DNA of 64,000 nucleotides from Corydoras sp. C115 (lineage: Eukaryota > Chordata > Actinopteri > Siluriformes > Callichthyidae): the NCBI GenBank assembly GCA_019802505.1, contig JAFMOC010000051.1, forward strand, positions 2,724,001-2,788,000. The letters run 5' to 3'. Shown in pieces: positions 35,711 through 46,942 of the stretch. The notes below the pieces were generated by a model that saw only the letters and a program-made list of their open reading frames with translations, was not told the DNA's origin and made no database searches. The position numbers were made by a program, and so were the translations under genes. Numbering within the stretch: position 1 is the stretch's first letter; each line of letters opens with the position of its first letter.

Positions 35711-35966
35711 GTAGTGTAGTGTAGTGGATGGTACTTCTGCCTCTCGGTGCGGATTCGTTCTGGGTGGAGTTTCCATGTTCTTCCCGTCAAAAGGTCAATA
35801 GAATTCTCCAAATTGCCCCATATATAGTGTGTCTGCATGAGTGAGTGTGTGCCCAGCAATAAATTAGCAACCTGTCTCGGGTGTATCTGCCCAGCGCCCG
35901 GAATATTCTCTCCTGGATGGGCATGGGGAACCCTAGTATAGGATTAAGCAGAAGATAATGAATGAA
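35711..35966 (+). mobile_element. SINE-D, right arm of inverted pair
   Basis: Degraded head (GTGTAGTGGATGGTACTTC), body GTGGAGTTTCCATGTTCTTC, D2-like AAGGTCAATAGAATTC, (GAAT)n tail. Confidence 0.87.
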
Positions 35967-36978
35967 TGATAAATACTGTAAATTGCCCCATAATAATGTG
36001 TTATGTGTTCATCGTAAAGCATCACACACACATTTACACACTTATTTTTCAGTCCAATTCACCTAATTTCACAATTTTTGTTGGAAAATAACAAAAACTT
36101 GCTCAAAACCAGAGCCTGGAATCATAACACAGCGTTCTAAAGGTGCTTCCCATTGAGCCACCATTTCAAACTAATCAAAAAAGCCCCGGTGCTCTTTTAA
36201 AACCCCCTGTTTCTTATGCATCGAGCGATCTGATAGCGAAGGCAATGTTCCCGCATTGATAATGATGTTTCAGAGGAAGCCGAGCTGCCCGGCTGATTTA
36301 TATTCCGAGATTTCTTCTGCCTAACAAATTCCCTTATGAATTCACAAATTTATCATCGTGTTAAATAATCACTCTGATAAAACTTACATAAGGTATTTAC
36401 AGGATACAAGCTGAATCATCATGCAGCTGACTAAGCATCTCTGTATGAAACTGAACTCTGGTTACCCTGAAGCCCCCACACTCTCTGCTATCTTGATAAT
36501 GCATTAGTGTCATCTGTTCCTTTATAATAACCGTAACCTTCGTGCCTGTGCACTTCTGACTGTTCCTCTGTTTTCTTTTTCGATCATTATTTCAAATTTA
36601 TTTTATTGTTCTTGCATTTGCTTTTTGGTTTCCTCGCTATTTTCTGACCCTGTCTCTCACTTTTGTTTTCTAGACAGCTGTATAATTACAGCGTCTGCTC
36701 TGTCAGAGTGAGGAATTATTTTTCATGTAATGTGCTGCTACCTGATCCAAGACTGTGTGTATGTGTGTGCGTTCATGAAAAGAGGATTCCAACCAGATCA
36801 CAGAAAGACAAGCCATGCTGTATTTGCACATTGTAGACAAGAATAGTCAGCCTTGAGGGAGCACTACTGCACAATATGATACTTTAAATACATTAATAGA
36901 TTCTGTATTTTGCCTCTGTAAATGTACGCGTATAAATAATCTTAACAAAAGTATACACAGTGGAAATGGATGGCTTCT
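35967..36978. other. Unique block, possible conserved element
   Basis: 36190-36540 is repeat-free and of mixed composition. At about 36020-36170 a SINE-like end (CATTGAGCCACC) may mark a very old copy. Confidence 0.35.
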
Positions 36979-37445
36979 CATACTGAACCAGTCAAAAGTT
37001 TGGACACGCCCCCTTTTTGTGCCACTTATTGTGCATGTTCTCAGTTCCACTTGCTTGTAAAAATGGACTTTGTAGTTCTACAATTCCAGACTCTAGTCCA
37101 TCTGTTTGTGTTCTACAGTACATACTGTGTACGTCCCCTTTACTCTGTTCTAATGATCAGAACCCCAATAGTAGCACCACAGAGCAGGATTATTTGGTTG
37201 GTGCATTATTCCTATCCCAGCAGTGTCATTGAGGTGGAGAAATGAAACCACACATCAGTGTCACTGCAGAACTGAAAATAAACAATCCACCACCCAAATG
37301 ATACCTGTTCTGTGATGGTCTTGACCAACAGAGAACCAACAGGGACTACCAACAACAAGATGGACTACAGTCTGGAATTGTAGAACTATATGGTAGGTGG
37401 AAAAAAGATATGGAGCGTGGCCAAACTTTTGACTGGTACTGTATG
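36979..37445. mobile_element. MITE family M1, complete copy
   Basis: About 25-30 bp terminal inverted repeats: ACCAGTCAAAAGTTTGGACA at left, complemented by CCAAACTTTTGACTGGTACT at right. Subterminal inverted words TAGTTCTACAATTCCAGACT and its complement lie inside. No coding capacity. Parts recur at 53077-53270 and 61062-61262. Confidence 0.8.
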
Positions 37446-37509
37446 TTTGCCACAAACAGGTCACATATAAAAATGACAATGTACCATTTAATATACAATT
37501 TTATTACTC

Positions 37510-37810
37510 ACTAGGGATTCCAGGTTCAAGGTTCTCACCGTGTCCGCGTGGGTTTCCTCCAGGTTCTCCGGTTTCCTCCCACAGTCCAAAAACATGGATC
37601 AAGTCAATTGAGTTATCCAATTTGCCCCATATAGAGTGTGTATGTGTGCATGTCTGTGTGAGTGAGTGTGTGCCCAGTGGTAGATTGGCGTCCTCTCCTG
37701 GGTGTATCTGCCCAGCGCCCGAAACGTTCTACCCTGGATGGGCATGGGAACCCCCCCCCCACGACCCTAATATAGGATAAAGCGGAAGATAATGAATGAA
37801 TGAATGAATG
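37510..37810 (+). mobile_element. SINE-D (D1), 5' truncated, perfect 13-bp target duplication
   Basis: Begins between the A and B box positions (CTAGGGATTCCAGG), so the A box is absent. Flanked by AATTTTATTACTC at 37497-37509 and 37811-37823. (GAAT)n tail. Confidence 0.96.
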
Positions 37811-37823
37811 AATTTTATTACTC

Positions 37824-38303
37824 TTTATTTTGATATTCATGATTTTGATTAGTGATTTTAGTCTCCTGCTTATAGCCACCACTTAAATTTGGTCTTATTA
37901 ATGCAATCTCATTTGTCAGCACTTCCACAGTGCATGACCAAAAATGTTCTCCTGCAGTGTGTCTCGATCGCAACATTTTCATTATCAGCTGTTTGACAGA
38001 GACATGGATAAGCCTTCTGACAGATTCTGTCATGCAGAGCCGCAAATGTTGTAACAGCCTTGATGACATGTTGATTGATGTACACACAGGCAGGTCTGAG
38101 TGAAATTTAGACCGTAATGCATTGGTTGCATTTTCATTGGATAATTGATAAGACGTGGAAACACATTTGATTAATATGGCATAATTAGCCATAATAATAA
38201 TAATAATAATAATAATGTGCCTCTGAGGAAAGCATAAACATGTTTTAGGTAACAGGAAAATAGCAGATGACTTGTAACATTTGGGCATCATATATTTATG
38301 CAC
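37824..38303. other. Unique block
   Basis: Contains (TAA)n at about 38190-38215. No gene recognised. Confidence 0.5.
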
Positions 38304-38631
38304 AGGGGCACGGTGGCTTAGTGGTTAGCATGTTCTCCTCTCAGCACTAGGGATTCCTGGTTCCAATCCCAATCTGGGTGGAGTTTCCATGTTCTCCCCG
38401 TGTCCTGTGTTTCCTCTGGGTTCTCTGGTTTCCTCCCATATTCCAAAAAAACATGGATCAAGGTCAATTGAATTTTCCAAATTGCCCCATATAGAGTGTG
38501 TTTGTGTCAGTGAGTGGTGTCCTGTCCTGGATGTATTTGCCCAGCGCCCGAAACGTTCTCCCCTCGATGGGCATGGGGAACCCCCCCGCGACCCTAGTAG
38601 AGAATAAAGCGGAAGATAATAGATGGATGGA
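38304..38631 (+). mobile_element. SINE-D (D2), full length
   Basis: Full head. Small deletions (TGTCCTGTGTTTCCTC, GTCAGTGAGTGGTGTCC). (GGAT)n tail. Confidence 0.94.
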
Positions 38632-38744
38632 TAATTTAAGATGTCCGATCTTCTGTTTTTCTCTGGTCCTGGTGTCTGATTCCCAAAATTATTCTGTCCC
38701 ACGTTACATTTACTCGTCTGGCACACTTGTCGTGTGGATTAACC

Positions 38745-39045
38745 GCACATGGACAGGCCATTTCCTGATCCAAAATGTGAGCCACATCCGCACCAGATCA
38801 GCCAAAAGCAGCACTGCCAAAGCTTTAAAAGCCATCAACCAGTTGTGTTTTAGAACTTGTGGATCATTTACATGTGGGACACCTATGGCTCACTTATAAG
38901 TTGCAGTGTCTGTCAAACGTGGACTACATCTGTTTTTGGACATCTTAGGTTTACAGGCAGTGTGTCTGTGCCAGCAGTGGGCCAATCACTGACATATCTC
39001 AGCCAGAAATGGCCCACATCCGTATGCTATCTGGGTAGCGTTCTG
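38745..39045 (-). repeat. Diverged dispersed repeat related to 9836-10095
   Basis: The reverse complement starts GCTACCCAGATAGC, then GGATGTGGGCC and TGAGATATGTCAGTG, in the same order as the 9.8 kb segment. No coding capacity. Confidence 0.45.
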
Positions 39046-39479
39046 TCCCTTTTAACCTAGCTGTCTTCCAAATTAAAACACATCTAATCATGTTGAGTTG
39101 TGTGGTAAATGTATACCTTTGACTCCTGGCGTTCAAAAGAAAATGATAGTGTCATTTGAACGATCGCACAAATGTGCAGAAACAGTAGGATCTGAAAATA
39201 TAGCTGCAGTCTTATTCTGACTCCGTTTAATGACATTGATATGCTGGGCTTACATCTCTGTACTGAAGTTCTCTTTTAACCCAAAGCTTAAAATTGCAAA
39301 GTCAGCATCGTTCTATGATATTTTCGTCCCTTTGCTCAAGCTAAGAGAATCTGTAACCGGGGCTCTGAATCTTCAGGACAGATGCTCAGAGATACAGATT
39401 ACAGGTGAATTTATTGGCAGTTGGGTATAAAGATTGATGTGTAGATAAGTGGTTGGGTGGACAGACAGATGAATGGAGT

Positions 39480-39660
39480 ATAAATGAATGAATAAACATG
39501 AAGACGGAGGGATGTGGTGTGTGAATGAATTCATTTTCTGTTTCACTTATCCTGATCAGATGTTGAAGCTGATCCAAGAAACCAGAAGAAAAAGGCAGGA
39601 AACCATCTTGGACAGGTTGCCAGTCTATATCAGGGCAACAACATTCATACTTGGTACTTG
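39480..39660 (-). mobile_element. Very diverged SINE 3' end
   Basis: ATTCATTTTCTG, CACTTATCCTGATCAG and GGACAGGTTGCCAGTCTA follow the order of the general teleost SINE tail region. Confidence 0.5.
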
Positions 39661-39714
39661 AGGTAGTTTGCAAACTTTAGTTCAGCTGCTAATGTTTGTT
39701 TGAACTATTAAAAA

Positions 39715-39995
39715 GGTCTGGGCAGATAGACCCAGGACAGGGTGCCAATCTATCACTGGGCACACAGACAAACTCTACTCTAGTAGAGACAGACACTCAC
39801 AGAAACACACTCTATATGGGGCAATTTGTAGAATTCAATTGACCTTGATTCATGTTTTTGGACTGTGGGAGGAAACCAGAGACACCCACGCGGACACGGA
39901 GAGAACATGGAAACTCCACCCAGATTGGGATTCGAACCGAGAATCCCAAGCATTGAGAGGCGAACATGCTAACCACTAAGCCATCGTGCTGCCCT
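39715..39995 (-). mobile_element. SINE-D, 3' truncated
   Basis: Starts at CTGGGCAGATAGACCCAGG. A short piece with CTCTAGTAGAG is inserted near 39775. Head complete at right. Confidence 0.92.
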
Positions 39996-40101
39996 ATATA
40001 TATAAATTTTGGAGATAATTGGTACAAATTTAAAAGCATTGTTCTTAAATTATAGAAATTATAAAAAAAAACAATTAAAAAGAAATTAAGCATGAATTTT
40101 T

Positions 40102-40347
40102 GAGGGTTTCCCATGCCTATCCAGTAGACAAAGTTTGGACGCTTGGCAGATACACCCAGAACACACTACATTTGTGTAATTAGAGCAGCCATATCACCTT
40201 GAATCCATGCGTTTGGACTGTGTGAGGAAACCAGAGAACCTGGAGCAGACCCGCGACATGGGGAGAACATGGAAACTCCACCCAGATCGGATCGGGAACC
40301 AGCACTGAGGGGCAAACAAGCTAACCACTAATCCACCATGACATCCT
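40102..40347 (-). mobile_element. SINE-D, older subtype, truncated
   Basis: GGGTTTCCCATGCCTATCC, TTAGAGCAGCCATATCACC, head GCTAACCACTAATCCACC. Confidence 0.85.
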
Positions 40348-40914
40348 CGGAAATGTACTTTAAGAAATAATGTCCAGATTTCTAAAAGAATATAGGAAAG
40401 CACCCCAAAAAATAATAATAAAGAAAAGTGAAGTGCATCAAAATATTATCAGTAATTTTCTATAAATACAGTTTTAGCTTTAAGAAATATTTATGTTACA
40501 GTAGCTTAATAATCAATACTCTTTTTCATTGGTTCTCACACACAAACAATGGTTAGCCCCGGGCCTTGCACTAATTAGCTGCTAAAAAAAAGCTGGAGAA
40601 ACTGCAGGGCTTTGTGAACTCAAGTGTAATGATAGCAATGCCTCTGCCAAAGGTAATAATGGCATAAAGTATTTTAGCAGTAGAAGTGATGAACATGTTA
40701 ACATTTATGCATTTAGTCCATTATTTACAGCTTCGTACACTAAGCTAAACTGTTTAGGGTTGACAGTCTTAATCTGTAACACAGGTCTGGTTAGTGATCC
40801 TGAGCTGTGGCTGTATGGAAAAATCATTCAGCAGAAGGAGCTCCTTCAAGCAGAATATCTGATCTGATATTTCTAAGAATTTCAAAAGACCAGTCAAACA
40901 AGCAGACCTAGTAT
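40348..40914. other. Unique block
   Basis: No feature supported. Confidence 0.5.
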
Positions 40915-41025
40915 TCATTGATAGACAGATAGGTAGGTCGGTGGATAAATAGATAGGTAGGCAAATAGGTAGGTAGATAAATAGGTAGGTAAATAAGTAG
41001 ATGGATAGATAGGCAGGTAGGTAGT

Positions 41026-41086
<61 letters not shown>

Positions 41087-41097
41087 GGGTGGGTAGG

Positions 41098-41150
<53 letters not shown>

Positions 41151-41401
41151 GGGTAGATTGATAGATATAGGTAGGTAGGTAGTTAGATAGATAGGTAGGT
41201 AGGTAGATTGATAGATAGGTAGGTAGGTAGATTGATGGGTAGGTAGGTAGGTAGATGGATAGATAGGTAGATACATGGGTAGATGGGTAGATATATGTAG
41301 ATAGGTAGGTAGGTAGATGGATAGATAGATTGGTAGGTAGGTATATAGGTAGGTAGATAGATAGGTAGGTAGGTAGGTAGGTACCTACCTACCTACCTAC
41401 C
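40915..41401. repeat. (GATA)n/(GGTA)n tetranucleotide array ending in a palindrome
   Basis: About 480 bp of GATA and GGTA units; the purest GATA runs are at 41026-41085 and 41100-41150. The array ends in a perfect 38-bp palindrome, 41364-41401, centred on GGTACC. The 83-residue minus frame here is repeat translation. Confidence 0.96.
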
Positions 41402-41580
41402 TTATTGGTCCCAAAGGGAAATTTAGAGCAACCAGCAGCTGGACCATCTTGCACAAATTAAACAACGACTGACTTAAAAATAGAAATATACCAACTAAAT
41501 AATTCAATCTTTTTTTAAATATGTCAAATTCACATAAAAATATAATAAAATATAGAGTCCAGTCCAGTTGAATATCAGAT
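41402..41580. repeat. Retroelement 3'-end-like relic (TTATTGGTCCC type)
   Basis: TTATTGGTCCCAAAGGGAAA joined directly to the tetranucleotide array. This arrangement is common at teleost retroelement ends, where the array is the expanded tail. Family not identified. Confidence 0.5.
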
Positions 41581-41584
41581 GAAG

Positions 41585-41657
41585 TAAGACCTGGGACCTG
41601 AACCCACAACTTCAGATTGATTGACCGACAGCCTAACCAGTGAGCTATCCCACCCAC
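41585..41657 (-). mobile_element. SINE-H head fragment
   Basis: GACCTGAACCCACAACTTC, then CAGATTGATTGACCGACAGC and AACCAGTGAGCTATCCC. Complement of the tRNA-like head only. Confidence 0.75.
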
Positions 41658-42260
41658 ATGTTTTAATCAGTGTATATGAAGTCATTTTGCACTGATCTGA
41701 CATCAGGTTGGTACAACATAAAGTAGCTTCTGCATTAAGTTCCTTTTGTCGTATTTGTGTAACTTGGTTGCTATATGTTTAAGGTTGGTAGCTTTTGTGT
41801 AGTGAAGCCTCGTTTATTGCAGTAGCTAAGAGTAGCTAATCTCACTGCGTGTTGCAGGTCGCTTTCTCAACACTGACTGGTAGACATCTACATATCATCA
41901 CCTCAGTTACTCTATACACATTTCTGAAAGCCATTAGCATTCTCAACTATGTCTGCCTGCTTGCCTATGGCCTTGACCGCTCCTTCCATATGACACAGAT
42001 TGATCTTCAGTTAAAGGAGGAAGTATTTATCTCCAGGATTTATTCAATTAAATGTCACTGAGCAGCAACTGATATAAACGCAAAGTTATGAAGTAAAGGT
42101 TATTAACAGTTCATGTTCAGAAATACTTCAACTCAACCTCGCAAAATATCCCATTGACCTCTTGATAGTTTCCTTTTTCTCAGATCTCTGAAGCAAAAAA
42201 ATATTCTGTGCATGAAAAATATAATCCTACTTTCTATACAAATCTTTTACTAAAGATTTT
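41658..42260. other. Unique block
   Basis: No feature supported. Confidence 0.5.
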
Positions 42261-42267
42261 TTATTAA

Positions 42268-42620
42268 GGGCGGCACGGTGGCTTAGTGGTTAGCACGTTA
42301 GCCTCTCAGCGCTAGGGATTCCCGGTTCGAATAGCAATCTGGGTGGAGTTTCCATGTTCTCCCCATGTCCACACGAGTTTCCTCCTGGTTCTCCGGTTTT
42401 CTGCAACAGTCCAGAAACGTGGATAAAGGTCAATTGAATTCTCCAAATTGCCCCATATAGAGTGTGTTTGTGTGAGTGATTGTGTCTGCCCAGCGATAGA
42501 TTGGCGTCCTGTTCTGGGTGTATCTGCCCAGCGCCCGAAACATTCTCCCCTGGATGGGCATGGGGGAACCCCACCGCGACACGAGTAGAGGATAAAGTGG
42601 AAGATGATGGATGGATGGAT
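42268..42620 (+). mobile_element. SINE-D, left monomer of dimer locus 1
   Basis: Full length. Private variants CTGCAACAGTCCAGAAACG and CGACACGAGTAGAGG are shared with the left monomer at 46675-46934. (GGAT)n then a T-run leads into the second monomer. Confidence 0.95.
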
Positions 42621-42630
42621 TTTTTTTTAA

Positions 42631-42975
42631 GGGCGTCACGGTGGCTTGGCGGCTAGCACGTTCTCCTCTCAGAGCTATGGAATCCCGGTTCAAATCCCAA
42701 TCTGGGTGGAGTTTCCATCTTCTCCCGGTGTCCGCGTGGGTTTCCTCCGGGTTCCTCCGGGTCCTCCCACAGTCCAAAAACATGGATCAAGGTCAATTGA
42801 ATTCTCCAAATTGCCCCATATAGAGTCTGTTTGAGTGAATGAGTGTGTGTCCAGTGATAGATTGTGGCCCTGTCCTGGGTGTATCTGCACCGCGCCCGAA
42901 ATGTTCTCCCCTGGATGTGCATGGGGAACCCCCTCGCGACCCTAATAGAGGATAAAGCGGAAGATAATGGATGGA
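42631..42975 (+). mobile_element. SINE-D (D2-like), right monomer of dimer locus 1
   Basis: Starts GGGCGTCACGGTGGCTTGGC, a head variant seen elsewhere only at 46943. Normal 3' end and tail. Confidence 0.95.
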
Positions 42976-43625
42976 TTTTTTTTTAAGTCTATGTTGCTCT
43001 TTTTCAATTAAACTTTTTATATTATAAGCTTTTAATTTATATTAATGTTCCAGAGCGCTACATGTGCTCTCTGTGGTTTGATACAGACAGCTCATTTAAT
43101 AACACGCCTGATCAGTGGGAGTTTATGGTTTGCTCTTGAAAACCATAATCACACCAGACCTGAACTTGTCCCAAGCCACACAACTTGTCTGAATTGGAAT
43201 GTCAACCCATTGAGCTCTCGTTGAAATGAAACACATTAGAGCTGACAGAGAGAACAGATTTCTTGTCATGAGTTATTCTAAACGTGATGCATGACCTGCT
43301 TAGGCTTGACTTTATTACATGTTTTGTGTCATTTTTGACCTTTCATTTATTTAAGATATACTAACTTCAAGTTTCTGTGGGTTTTATGGCCCTCTATCAG
43401 TCGTCTGATGAATATTGATTACAGTAATAAAGCAGAGCGGAAAGCATGGAAAGCATGCAGAGGACCTTGGATCAACATTTTTACGGGATGTGCACTTGTA
43501 ATTGCCTGTCTGCTTCGTGCAAGTGCAATGTACTGTTGTGAAATGTATGGAAGAGGTTTCTTTTTTTAATATTTTGACTTATAAGACTGGACACAACCAA
43601 ATATCACATTATACCAGTGGCTTTG
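42976..43625. other. Unique block
   Basis: No feature supported. Confidence 0.5.
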
Positions 43626-43900
43626 ACCATCTCATCTCATAATCTTCTGCTTAATCATCTAATAGGTTCGTGTGGGGTGTTGGGGTTCCCCATGCCTATT
43701 TAGGAGAGAATATTTCGGGTGCTGGGCAGATACAACCAGGAAAGGGTGACAATTTAGAGCTGCCAATTCATCTTGAGGGAGGAAACCAGATAACCCAGAT
43801 TACAACTACAGGGACATGGTGAGAACATGGAAACTCCACCCAGATCAGGAATTGAACTTGGATCCCCATTGCTGAGAGGCGGACCTGCTAACCATGGGCT
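43626..43900 (-). mobile_element. SINE-D, older subtype
   Basis: CATCTCATCTCATAATCTTC, then GCTTAATC, CCCATGCCTATTTAGG, head GAGAGGCGGACCTGCTAACC. The GT-rich centre is deleted. Confidence 0.87.
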
Positions 43901-44020
43901 CTGTCCAGTCAAGTTAGATTTAAATCACCTCACAACCTGAAACTGACCCCTACCAGTTTGAATAGAGTTTGTAGCAAACCACATTGGTTGACCACAATCA
44001 CCAAATACATTTTTTTGTTT

Positions 44021-44151
44021 TGCCCAGTGATAGATTGGCGTCCTGTCCTGGGTATATCTCCCCAGCGCCCGAAATGTTCTCCCCTCGATGGGCATGGGGA
44101 ACCCCTCCGTGACCCTAGTAGAGGATAAAGCGGTAGCTAATGGATGGATGG
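44021..44151 (+). mobile_element. SINE-D 3' fragment
   Basis: Starts TGCCCAGTGATAGATTGGCG and runs to GGATAAAGCGG and (GGAT)n. Confidence 0.93.
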
Positions 44152-44235
44152 ATATTTTTGTTTTGTTTTAATGTAGGTTTCTTTACAGCCCTGCTGCACT
44201 TTAGCTGGATTTTGATGTAGATATTCGATATAGAT

Positions 44236-44582
44236 TCATCCATCCATTATCTTCCGCTTTATCCTCTATTAGGGTCGCGGGGGGGTTCCCCATGCCCATC
44301 CAGGGGAGAACGTCTCGGGCGCTGGGCAGATACACCCAGGACAGGACGCCAATCTATCGCTGGGCACACACTCACTCACACATACACACTCTATATGGGG
44401 CAATTTGGAGAACTCAATTGACTTGATCCATGTTTTTGGACTGTGGGAGGAAACCGGAGAACCCGGAGGAAACCCACGCGGACACGTGGAGAACATGGAA
44501 ACTCCACCCAGATGGGGATTCGAACCAGGAATCCCTAGCGCTGAGAGGCGAACATGCCAACCACTAAGCCACCGTGCCGCCT
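44236..44582 (-). mobile_element. SINE-D (D1), near-consensus full length
   Basis: One of the least altered copies: CTTCCGCTTTATCCTCTATT, AACTCAATTGACTTGATCC, GATGGGGATTCGAACC, CCACCGTGCCGCC. A good reference copy for the D1 subtype. Confidence 0.97.
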
Positions 44583-45397
44583 CAATAAAGATTATTATAT
44601 ATTTAATATGGATTTGAAACATTATATTTAATGGTATGTAATATATAGTAGGTGCATATATGTGTGGGCCACAGCTGCAAGTGGTCTTTAGCAAGCGGTA
44701 AATAAATGACCATGCGACTGTGAGCTCCAGCCATAAGCCCCCCTGAGAGCATTGCAACAGCTGTGATTTAGCACCTTCTCCTATCCCCTCTACATGCCAC
44801 ATCCTTCATCCTACTGTCACCTCTTGCCTCATCAGCATACTGGGTGTACGTGTGCACAGCGAGCAAATTGAGCATGCAAGGTGTAGCCGTGGCATTAGGA
44901 TGAGTTAATTCAGGCTATGTAACCTCTAGACTCAACCATTAGTCCAATGCAAATTATAGCTTTGATCAATACATTTAATTTGCTCATTAAAATAGTTGCA
45001 TAATTATTCATTAGAATTTGAAATGACGAATACAAACAGTTCTTTTTTTTCATTAATCTGCGTTTTGTGAGACCCACATTTAATTTAGCCGAGTGCCAAG
45101 ATATACCTGTAAATATGTCGTGGAGAGGGTTTGAGTCACATTGTAAGACTGATGGAAAATGCTGGGATCATGACACATGCTTGCACAGATTCGGTCGTAA
45201 ATTTGTTGGATTTATTTTCTCTCTCACACGCTGTAATAAACCTTTAAAAAGCAGATACTGCACCAATGAAAAAATGTATAATATAATAGAAATTTTATCA
45301 TTATACCTTTTGTGACATTAATATCTAGAAAACGTAAAAATCTGATACATTGAGTCACAACATAAATATTATTTTGACAATTACAATGATGTAATAA
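44583..45397. other. Unique block
   Basis: 44820-45020 is repeat-free with several TTAATT/CATTAG words. No gene recognised. Confidence 0.45.
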
Positions 45398-45748
45398 CGG
45401 GGCTTAGTGGTTAGCACGTTCGTCTCTCAGCGCTAGGGAGTTTCCATGTCCTCCCCGTGTCCGCGTGGGTTTCCTCCGGGTTCTCCGGTTTCCTCAAACA
45501 GCCCAAAAACATGGATGAAGGTCAATTGAACTCTCCGAATTGCCCCGTATAGTGTGTGTGTGTGTGCGTGTGTGAATGAGTGAGTGTGTGCCCAGCTGTA
45601 GATTGGCGCCCTGTGCTGGGTGTATCTGCCCAGCTTTCGAAAAGTTCTCCCTTGGATGGGCATGGGAACCCCCCCCCCACCCCCACCCCCGCGACCATAG
45701 TAGAGGGTAAAGCAGAAGATAATGAATGGATGGATGGATGGATGGATG
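45398..45748 (+). mobile_element. SINE-D, B-box region deleted
   Basis: A box GGCTTAGTGG present. CAGCGCTAGG runs straight into GAGTTTCCATGTCC, so the B box is lost. (GGAT)n tail. Confidence 0.93.
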
Positions 45749-45762
45749 TTTTAATCTAATGC

Positions 45763-46001
45763 TGGACACACACTCACTCACACACACACACAAACACACT
45801 CTATATGGGGCAATTTGGAGCATTGAGTTGACCCATTGAATTTATCCATGTTTTTGGACTGTGGGAGGAAACCAGAGAACCCGGAGGAAACGCACACGGA
45901 CACGGGGAGAACATGGAAACATGGAAATGGAAAGATTGGGATTCGAACCGAAAATCCTTAGTGCTGAGAGGAGAACATGCTAACCACTAAGCCACCTCTG
46001 A
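45763..46001 (-). mobile_element. SINE-D, 3' truncated
   Basis: From CTGGACACACACTCACTC to CTAACCACTAAGCCACC. Faces the preceding sense copy tail to tail. Confidence 0.92.
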
Positions 46002-46484
46002 TTAATGTCTCAATATTTTTTATATATAGTGCATTTATTGTTGCAAATGGAAGTTATACATGAAATAAGCAATATAATAACTATAATATTATGTTATGAT
46101 AATAGTAAGCAGGGTGAATGTAGGCTACAGTGAAGCACCTGTTTTACTTTTATGGTCTCGGTGTCAGATTTACCGAAGCCTGGAAAAATGTGTGTTTGGG
46201 GGGATGGCAGGAGTATCAGACCGAGGAGCAGGTGCTTTCTGACGTCTCATTTGTCCTCACATGGAACACTTCCTCCTGCTTTCAATCTCTCAGGAGGTCA
46301 ATCCACACAGCTGCCATCGTCATAAAACTTAACTCTTTACAAGCAATATGTCAACTGTGGATTTGTGTGGCAGTGTAGACAGTGCTTGTGCATTTAGTGT
46401 GAGTGCCTTCAGGGTAACCACCAGTGGGAATATTCCTAGGTTGTTTCCAAGGCATCCAGTCAGTGAGAGACTGACCACTCTCTA

Positions 46485-46523
<39 letters not shown>

Positions 46524-46673
46524 GTGGAGTGGATCTTGTTTCAGTGGCGCCTGAGTGGCTCAGTGTCTGACTGCTCTCGCGCTCCCGCTCTGTTGTTTTT
46601 CCCTCAGGCCTTTACCTGATAAGCAGGAATAAAATACTTCACAAGTTATTTTTATAGTCAACTTTTTTCAGGG
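46002..46673. other. Unique block with (GT)n
   Basis: (GT)n at 46487-46521. No gene recognised. Confidence 0.5.
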
Positions 46674-46674
46674 C

Positions 46675-46934
46675 GGCTCGGTGGCTTAGTGGGTTTCCTC
46701 CGGGTTCTCCGGTTTCCTGCAACAGTCCAGAAACGTGGATCGAGGTCAATTGAGTTCTCCAAATTGCCCCATATAGAGTGTGTCTGTGTGAGTGAGTGTG
46801 TGCCCAGTTATAGATTGGCGTCCTGTCCTGGGTGTATCTGCCCAGCGCCCGAAACGTTCTCCACTGGATGGGCATGGGAAACCCCACCACGACACGAGTA
46901 GAGGATAAAGCGGAGGATGATGGATGGATGGATT
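46675..46934 (+). mobile_element. SINE-D, left monomer of dimer locus 2, head deleted
   Basis: GGCGGCTCGGTGGCTTAGTG is joined to GGTTTCCTCCGGG, removing the B box. Carries CTGCAACAGTCCAGAAACG and CGACACGAGTAGAGG as in locus 1. Confidence 0.95.
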
Positions 46935-46942
46935 TTATTAAG

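Noticed and set aside
40915..41401. CRISPR-like or coding tandem repeat
   Set aside because: Simple tetranucleotide units without spacers. The encoded Tyr-Leu-Pro-Ile repeat is an artefact.
44269..44802. 177-residue minus frame
   Set aside because: About half is SINE-D sequence read in one of its open frames. The rest has no domain.
46130..46378. 82-residue plus frame
   Set aside because: No motif and no splice signals, and composition is similar to flanking DNA.
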